From positions 1 through 9,038 of the forward strand of contig CANTHI010000117.1 of assembly GCA_947653505.1 (NCBI GenBank): a stretch of 9,038 nt of DNA, given 5' to 3'. Position 1 is the first letter of the stretch, and each line of letters opens with the position of its first letter. The notes under the pieces were generated by a model. It was not told the origin of the DNA, searched no databases, and saw only the letters and a list, made by a program, of their open reading frames with translations. The position numbers and the translations under genes are program-made. This document shows, in pieces, positions 6,501 through 9,038 of the stretch. The DNA is from an uncultured Eubacterium sp. Lineage in GTDB: Bacteria; Bacillota_A; Clostridia; Lachnospirales; Lachnospiraceae.

Positions 6501-8407
6501 CTGCTATAACAATTAAAGCGGATAACAAGACGGCACAGGCAGGCAGCCCCCTCCCGGAACTGACATACACCGTATCCGGGCTGGCGGAAAAGGAACAGCT
6601 AAAAGCCGCGCCGGAGCTTTTCTGCAGTGTGGATATGAATACAGCAGGTAGTTATCCGATTACGGCAGGAGGGGCGAAAGTACCGGATGCGGATAATTAT
6701 CAGGAAGAAATCACATACGAAAACGGGACGCTGACAGTCCTGGATTCTGTCGTACATGTTACGGGTATTTCACTGGATAAAACCACACTGTCGCTATCCA
6801 TAGGAAGCATCGGACGGCTCACAGCAGTCTTTTCACCGGAAAATGCCACAGACAAAAGCGTGTCGTGGGCTTCTGATAATCCTTCGGCAGTATCCGTGGA
6901 CAGCAGCGGGAATATTAACGCTGTCAGTGTGGGTACGGCAGTCATTACCGTTACAGCGGCAGACGGTGGATATACGGCTTCCTGTACGGTTACAGTCAGA
7001 AATGATACGGCTCCGGGCAGTTCTGGAAGTGGTGGCTCTGGCGGCTCCGGCAGTTCTGGAAGCAGCGGCTCCGGCAGTTCTGGAAGCGGCGGCTCCGGCA
7101 ATACGGGCAGCGGAACGGGCCAGGCTGCAAAACAGCCTTTTATCAGGGACAGCTCCGGCAGGAAGGGCTGGGATGTCATCCGGGCAGAGGCGGAAACAGC
7201 CGCAGCAGCCCCGGCGGGCGGGACTGTGACCGTGGACATGAACGGCGCTGTATCTGTTCCCGGCAGCGTCTTTGCAGCCGTCAGGGGGAAGGACGTCACG
7301 CTCAGTTTTGATATGGGAAATGGCATTATATGGAGCGTGAACGGCAGGGATGTGGCAGCGGAAACAGCCGGCAGCACGGACTTTTCTGTAAAAACAGAAG
7401 CGGGCACAGTCCCAAAAGGGCTGATTGAAGAAACAGCCGGCGGCCTTGCACACATGGAGTTAAGCCTTGCGCATGAAGGGGCATTCGGATTTACGGCAAC
7501 GCTCACACTACGGATTATCAGCAGGGATGGCAACGGCATCACTGCAGGCAGCAGCGGCACGGCAGCAGAATACCCAGGGATGTATGCAAACCTGTTTTAT
7601 TATAACCCGGATCTGCGCAGCCTGGAATTTATCTGTGCGGGGCGGATCGGGGAAGACGGGACGGCAGACCTGCCGTTTGTCCATGCATCGGATTACACGG
7701 TCATCCTGTCCGCAGCCCCGATGGGCGGCACAGGAACGCCGGAAAGCCCGCAGAAACCGGGGAAGACGGAACAGCCGCAGGAACCGGTAAAACAGGCCGT
7801 GAAGTCAGTAAAACTTTCCAAAACGCTTTACACGTATAACGGAAAACCGAAAAAGCCGTCTGTTATTGCAACGGATACAGCAGGCAGGAAGATTTCCGCT
7901 GCATATTATACAGTAAGCTATCAAAATAATAAGAAAGCAGGGAAAGCTGCAGCAACAGTAACTTTTAAGGGCGGTTACAGCGGGACGGTAAAAAAGACAT
8001 TTACGATACGCCCGGCGGGGACTTCCATTCGGAAACTTACAGCAGTATCCGGCGGCTTTACCGTAAAGTGGAAAAAGAAAACGGCACAGACCAGCGGATA
8101 CCAGATCCAGTACTCCGCGGATGCCGGGTTTCAAGGTGGCAGTACCCGCAGCATATTTGTAAAAAATAATTCCAAAGTCCAAAAGACGGTAAAAAACCTG
8201 AAAGGCGGAAAGCAATACTATGTACGCATCCGCACTTACAAAACCGTAAAGGCGGATGGAAAAAACACAAGGGTATATTCCGCATGGAGCAGGGCCCGTA
8301 AAGTAAAGACGCTTCCGGCAGCTTCTAAAAAAGAGGCATTATCTGCCGGCAGTGCCGCAGCGGTCCTTGTACCAGAAAAGGAAGACGGGAAAAAACGGGC
8401 GTCATAA
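3572..8407 (+). CDS. Very large secreted multidomain surface protein with Gly-rich beta-helix repeats and Ig-like domains
   Basis: 1611 aa. Residues 1-31 are a Sec signal peptide (basic start, hydrophobic core, GVLA-ES cleavage). About 80-400 is a right-handed beta-helix-like or carbohydrate-binding-type region with five AGIGGG repeats (residues 196, 232, 269, 302, 335) and a decayed sixth at 380. About 536-980 is a chain of MBG/Ig-like modules with GNYTGAVEKTFTI-type ends; 979-1057 resembles MBG_2; 1062-1145 is a BIG2 domain (VTGISLDKTTLSLSIG). Residues 1149-1183 are a Gly/Ser linker. About 1185-1395 is a domain often seen in Lachnospiraceae cell-surface proteins (NLFYYNPD, HASDYTVILS). About 1411-1482 is another MBG-like repeat and 1483-1580 an FnIII-like domain. 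It probably acts outside the cell in adhesion or glycan contact. No LPXTG motif, SLH repeats or C-terminal membrane helix is visible, so it is either released or held non-covalently. It is transcribed separately from the upstream cluster. Confidence 0.88.
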   Translation: MKKRQKRIAAVILALSMLAAPYGIPAGVLAESQKNQAGIPGYIAESEGYPFAEFPAESSVEETGTADGQDLTEMGLQTGSIGVQVKIAEVNYQKADWNGSTVIYSGQTAAGCIQVESSTEAVTWSAGWYAVSGAVTISEPITVSGEVHLILTDGCNLTASKGIVVTNGNSLNIYAQSGSNGTLTATGTTKENNASAGIGGGTDSADSGSITIHGGVINATGGCVGNGQRVAAGIGGGTGDTGGSGSNITIYGGKVTAVSPENNGGNGGAGIGGGGGDYNGGSGNTIAIRGGTVQATGGDMGAGIGGGNGGERSGNGTNITISGGTVTAIGGSYAAGIGGGGGYQSIGIGKTGGTGSVTITGGVVNASSPTDVYYADYKGAPIGNGGNQSTAATVNKTTGIVFENGVGTVCGNVTFDGNYEVPADHTLNIPAGAGLSGSGILIGGGTFTTENLTEDMISVPEDWSYTGEDLTETIRNVVRLNGKVTICGQTFVADTDGWTLDVGKVSDLEYTVKYTHDGKTLTKTVTIAPKSIEEAEVSITGPFTYNRQPQTPVPVVTLDGKTLVKDTGYTVAYANNTNAGSAVITVTGKGNYTGAVEKTFTIDSATPRLAWESTTQELTYTGKEAMITVPKATGPDGIQLGDNDTGQCQFLYAAQGGSEFQNGLPINVGTYTIRASVAAKGNYAAAESTNTLTLTINRAQGQLTVPETPFSKKFGDTEFSLNCSTNGDGRISYASSDEGVVTISEDGTARITGAGTASVTVSLAESANFTGDAEGKEVTVTVDKADAPDIGQETRNYTYASGSKGMVTIDVAGKLPKDRGKTDYTVTKTDEKSILSDDVSVDGDGKLTFTVLGGQSKGDTASIRVTAAMANYKDAEYTVEIKLVEKIAVEFTLAAQTQDDIYDGKPHNGYAGLTAQTINGSYTGIMQFWYTGTGGTSYGSATPPVRAGSYTVTASVPEDDAEYAGLSEAVPFTIRKAAITIKADNKTAQAGSPLPELTYTVSGLAEKEQLKAAPELFCSVDMNTAGSYPITAGGAKVPDADNYQEEITYENGTLTVLDSVVHVTGISLDKTTLSLSIGSIGRLTAVFSPENATDKSVSWASDNPSAVSVDSSGNINAVSVGTAVITVTAADGGYTASCTVTVRNDTAPGSSGSGGSGGSGSSGSSGSGSSGSGGSGNTGSGTGQAAKQPFIRDSSGRKGWDVIRAEAETAAAAPAGGTVTVDMNGAVSVPGSVFAAVRGKDVTLSFDMGNGIIWSVNGRDVAAETAGSTDFSVKTEAGTVPKGLIEETAGGLAHMELSLAHEGAFGFTATLTLRIISRDGNGITAGSSGTAAEYPGMYANLFYYNPDLRSLEFICAGRIGEDGTADLPFVHASDYTVILSAAPMGGTGTPESPQKPGKTEQPQEPVKQAVKSVKLSKTLYTYNGKPKKPSVIATDTAGRKISAAYYTVSYQNNKKAGKAAATVTFKGGYSGTVKKTFTIRPAGTSIRKLTAVSGGFTVKWKKKTAQTSGYQIQYSADAGFQGGSTRSIFVKNNSKVQKTVKNLKGGKQYYVRIRTYKTVKADGKNTRVYSAWSRARKVKTLPAASKKEALSAGSAAAVLVPEKEDGKKRAS
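4157..4720 (+). repeat. In-gene tandem repeat region encoding AGIGGG units
   Basis: Five full units and one degenerate unit of 33-45 codons, each opening with AGIGGG and containing an ITI-x-GG-x-V core (SITIHGGVI, NITIYGGKV, NITISGGTV, SVTITGGVV). GGN codons are used repeatedly, so the DNA is GGC/GGT-rich. The unit length fits one or two coils of a beta-helix. The DNA copies have diverged, so recent expansion is unlikely. Confidence 0.75.
7015..7120 (+). repeat. Gly/Ser linker-encoding low-complexity tract
   Basis: Repeats of GGCTCCGGCAGTTCTGGAAG-type units encode about 35 residues of almost only Gly and Ser between the BIG2 domain and the C-terminal domains. Near-identical DNA copies at about 7047-7090 suggest recent slippage or duplication. 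It likely serves as a flexible spacer. Confidence 0.8.
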
Positions 8408-8423
8408 AGCCGCTGCGAAGCCA

Positions 8424-8519
8424 CCGCGGAAAGGGCCGGGCTGCCTGGGCGATGCCATGCAGGCAGGGGACATTTCCGATGCTTATATATGATGAAGGAA
8501 CTTTCCCGCCCCGCTTTTT
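8424..8519 (+). terminator. Possible 3' hairpins and T-run after the secreted-protein gene
   Basis: CTGCCTG (8441-8447) pairs with CAGGCAG (8460-8466), and an inner GGC/GCC pair adds to the stem, but no T-tract follows directly. GCG-GAAAG (from about 8426) can pair with CTTTC...CGC (8501-8514), enclosing that hairpin and ending in TTTTT (8515-8519). This two-level structure is the only terminator candidate after the gene and is weak. Confidence 0.3.
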
Positions 8520-8602
8520 CAGTGCCTGCATAATGCCTTTCCACGATAATTTTTGTGGGTGGGTGCTGATGGTTCTATGCTGTACTTGCTGTCTTTGCTC
8601 AT
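8519..8602 (-). CDS. Small ORF of 27 codons with a strong ribosome binding site, unknown function
   Basis: On the minus strand AAAGGAG (revcomp of about 8610-8616) stands 7 nt before an ATG at 8602. The ORF encodes MSKDSKYSIEPSAPTHKNY followed by RGKALCRH. The composition looks like real protein, and the ribosome site is as good as those of the larger genes here. It sits directly after the minus-strand terminator at 8622-8655, so it would need its own promoter or read-through. It may be a truncated or frameshifted N-terminus of a longer protein. An overlapping ORF in another frame continues on the minus strand, with ALKKRGGK near its start. I do not recognise a family. Confidence 0.35.
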   Translation of the reverse strand: MSKDSKYSIEPSAPTHKNYRGKALCRH

Positions 8603-8621
8603 AAATCGGCTCCTTTACAAT

Positions 8622-8655
8622 AAAAATAGAGCGTATAGATTTTTCTATACGCTCT
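8622..8655 (-). terminator. Rho-independent terminator on the minus strand
   Basis: A perfect 11-bp stem AGAGCGTATAG (8628-8638) / CTATACGCTCT (8645-8655) with a 6-nt loop. Read on the minus strand it is followed by ATTTTT (8627-8622). There is no T-tract on the plus side, so the direction is minus, matching the deaminase remnant upstream. Confidence 0.85.
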
Positions 8656-8727
8656 GACGGTGTGATATATTACTTACTCAGTTGTGATTGTGGTAATGGT
8701 TGTTTTGACAAACAGCAATTTATCGTT

Positions 8728-8925
8728 TTATTGAATAAGAGTTTTGCCCCACTCCACCAATGGGCTGTCCCTGTGGATATCTATGTATCTCTTGAATAAC
8801 GCCTTAGCAGCACCATCGGAAGGTGCGTTAAGTGAATAGCATACCTTGCCAACAAATGATGATATTGAAGCACCCAGACACATCATACAAGGCTCTAAAT
8901 CTTCCCACAGGGCATTACGAACCCC
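8728..8925 (-). pseudogene. Truncated nucleoside/cytidine-type deaminase (C-terminal half only)
   Basis: The minus-strand frame encodes RNALWEDLEPCMMCLGAS followed by a typical tail (FVGKVCYSLNAPSDGA). The PCxxC motif provides the two zinc-binding cysteines of the tRNA-adenosine / nucleoside deaminase family, and similar SPSDGA-like tails occur in Firmicute nucleoside deaminases. The first half, with the HAE zinc ligand and proton-shuttle glutamate, is missing. The open frame continues to about 9015, but the upstream residues (hydrophobic, Phe/Leu-rich) do not look like deaminase and overlap a promoter-like sequence. No start codon with a ribosome site precedes the homologous part. About 65 residues remain of an expected 150 or so, so it is most likely an inactive remnant from an internal deletion. 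Confidence 0.75.
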
Positions 8926-8964
8926 GATAAGGGAAAAAATGAGGGAAACAAAATCACATAAAAC

Positions 8965-8973
8965 ATTATAACA
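8965..8973 (-). promoter_or_regulatory. Extended -10 promoter element on the minus strand
   Basis: Read on the minus strand, TGTTATAAT contains a perfect TATAAT with the TGn extension. The -35 is poor (ACCAAT or TTACCA upstream, 17-19 nt). It faces the deaminase remnant and lies only about 40 nt from its first recognisable codon, so it may be the original promoter left after deletion of the gene's 5' half. Confidence 0.5.
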
Positions 8974-9038
8974 CAAAATATATGGGAATTGGTAAACTGA
9001 TTGAAATGCTTTCAAAAAATCAATGAAAAGAGGACAGA

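Noticed and set aside
6700..7560. Minus-strand open frame of 286 codons rich in Pro, Leu and Glu
   Set aside because: It lies opposite the BIG2 domain and Gly/Ser linker; the PELPEP repeats are the reverse reading of the linker DNA. The sense frame has clear domains.
8926..9015. N-terminal extension of the deaminase frame
   Set aside because: It contains the promoter-like TATAAT, starts with TTG without a ribosome site and has no deaminase character, so it is probably non-coding.
1..9038. CRISPR arrays, tRNA or rRNA genes, transposases, integrases
   Set aside because: No regularly spaced direct repeats, cloverleaf-like sequences or recombinase-like frames were seen; the tandem repeats present are the ACAG tract and those inside the secreted-protein gene.

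Overview
The window looks like accessory DNA from a gut-type Clostridia/Lachnospiraceae bacterium. This is inferred from strong GGAGG-type ribosome binding sites, compact rho-independent terminators, a huge secreted protein built from MBG, BIG2 and FnIII-type domains, and a Firmicute-type deaminase remnant. No phylogenetic marker is present, so the assignment is tentative.

Layout. Bases 1-188 are non-coding: an (ACAG)n microsatellite that forms the 5' arm of a small terminator-like hairpin, an AT-rich stretch, then a structured leader ending in a T-tract. From 189 a plus-strand cluster of three genes follows. The first is an AT-rich gene of 233 codons whose product carries the active-site signature of ribosome-inactivating proteins (ricin A chain / Shiga toxin A family). 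The second and third are coiled-coil proteins of 602 and 232 aa, each with a short hydrophobic segment between two long helical arms, a layout like alpha-helical pore-forming toxins. They overlap by 4 nt. A strong terminator closes the cluster at 3461-3497.

Bases 3572-8407 encode a 1611-aa secreted multidomain surface protein with its own Shine-Dalgarno site and a 5' hairpin. It has a signal peptide, a Gly-rich beta-helix-like repeat region, a chain of Ig-like domains, a Gly/Ser linker and a C-terminal FnIII-like domain, but no LPXTG anchor. The last 630 bases hold minus-strand material: a promoter-like sequence, a truncated nucleoside deaminase lacking its catalytic HAE half, a terminator, and a 27-codon ORF with a good ribosome binding site.

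Working hypothesis: bases 189-3432 are a cytotoxin module in which an rRNA N-glycosidase-like enzyme is encoded with a putative two-component alpha-pore-forming partner that could breach a target membrane. The enzyme call rests on a directly visible motif. The pore-former call rests on architecture and weak resemblance. The cooperation between them is inference from gene order only.
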